A stretch of 13,934 bases of DNA, from the NCBI GenBank assembly GCA_009699825.1, contig WLNM01000019.1, positions 1 to 13,934 of the forward strand, read 5' to 3'. The translations under genes were made by a program, and so were the position numbers. Every line of letters starts with the position of its first letter. The first letter of the stretch is position 1. Below are positions 13,852 to 13,934 of the stretch, piece after piece. The DNA is from Actinomycetota bacterium. GTDB lineage: Bacteria; Actinomycetota; Actinomycetes; Nanopelagicales; Nanopelagicaceae. Under the pieces are notes generated by a model, which made no database searches, was not told the DNA's origin, and saw only the letters and a program-made list of their open reading frames with translations.

Positions 13852-13934
13852 TATCGCTCCGACGTTGGTACTGCATCGGGGCGGCGTAAATACATTGGTT
13901 GATCTACTGGTGAGAGTAAGTGAAATACAGATAC
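13851..13934 (-). CDS. tsaB: C-terminal end of TsaB (t6A complex subunit), runs off right edge
   Basis: Only the last 27 residues are in the window, too short to be listed as a stand-alone open frame. Reading the minus strand from the edge gives a frame ending PVDQPMYLRRPDAVPTSER and a TAA at 13853-13851. The YLRRPDAVPT tail is the usual C-terminus of TsaB (YeaZ), the inactive TsaD paralogue that scaffolds the t6A complex. The stop overlaps the rimI ATG by one base (TAATG). The motif and the tsaB-rimI-tsaD order both support the call. Confidence 0.88.
   Translation of the reverse strand, partial: VSVFHLLSPVDQPMYLRRPDAVPTSER

Noticed and set aside
1..13934. tRNA/rRNA genes, CRISPR arrays, insertion sequences, prophage or restriction and defence genes
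   Set aside because: No cloverleaf-like segment, regular repeats, transposase motifs or phage-type genes were seen; nearly all bases belong to conserved core genes.

Overview
The window reads as a chromosomal housekeeping segment of a low-GC, streamlined actinobacterium. Three things support this: a WhiB-family Fe-S regulator (found essentially only in actinobacteria and their phages), an actinobacterial GuaB3 directly after GuaB, and the gene order whiB3-like / groEL-groES / tsaD-rimI-tsaB, which matches the Rv3416-Rv3421c block of Mycobacterium tuberculosis from memory. The AT-leaning composition, very short spacers and frequent overlaps between genes suggest a freshwater acI-type lineage (Nanopelagicales, Planktophila-like). 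That placement is inference; no rRNA is present to confirm it.

Layout, from right to left because most genes are on the minus strand. The end of tsaB, rimI and tsaD are overlapped (tRNA t6A modification plus ribosomal protein acetylation). Next comes groES-groEL, behind its own promoter with a CIRCE operator. A strong bidirectional terminator separates groEL from the convergent plus-strand whiB gene. A MerR-family gene, divergent from whiB, carries a C-terminal B12-binding module with the W-x9-EH motif of CarH/LitR photoreceptors. Then comes a purine block: guaB (lacking its CBS domains), guaB3, guaA, with a lipoprotein cyclophilin coupled to guaA. A plus-strand PIG-L/LmbE deacetylase converges on the cyclophilin, with the stop codons overlapping, and diverges from pcrA with only 26 bp between the two ATGs. 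pcrA is followed by sucC and the beginning of sucD (succinyl-CoA synthetase), which runs off the left edge.

The longest non-coding stretches are 8903-8967, 9844-9953, 10257-10319 and 12249-12364. None exceeds 300 bases, and each holds regulatory sequence described below. I found no tRNA, rRNA, CRISPR array, insertion sequence or prophage gene.

The most interesting items are the candidate B12 photoreceptor beside whiB with an inverted repeat in the whiB core promoter, the CBS-less GuaB paired with a GuaB3 that has no catalytic cysteine, the histidine-rich GroEL tail, and several probable leaderless start sites. I do not see a clearly new multi-gene system; most of the window is conserved core genome.
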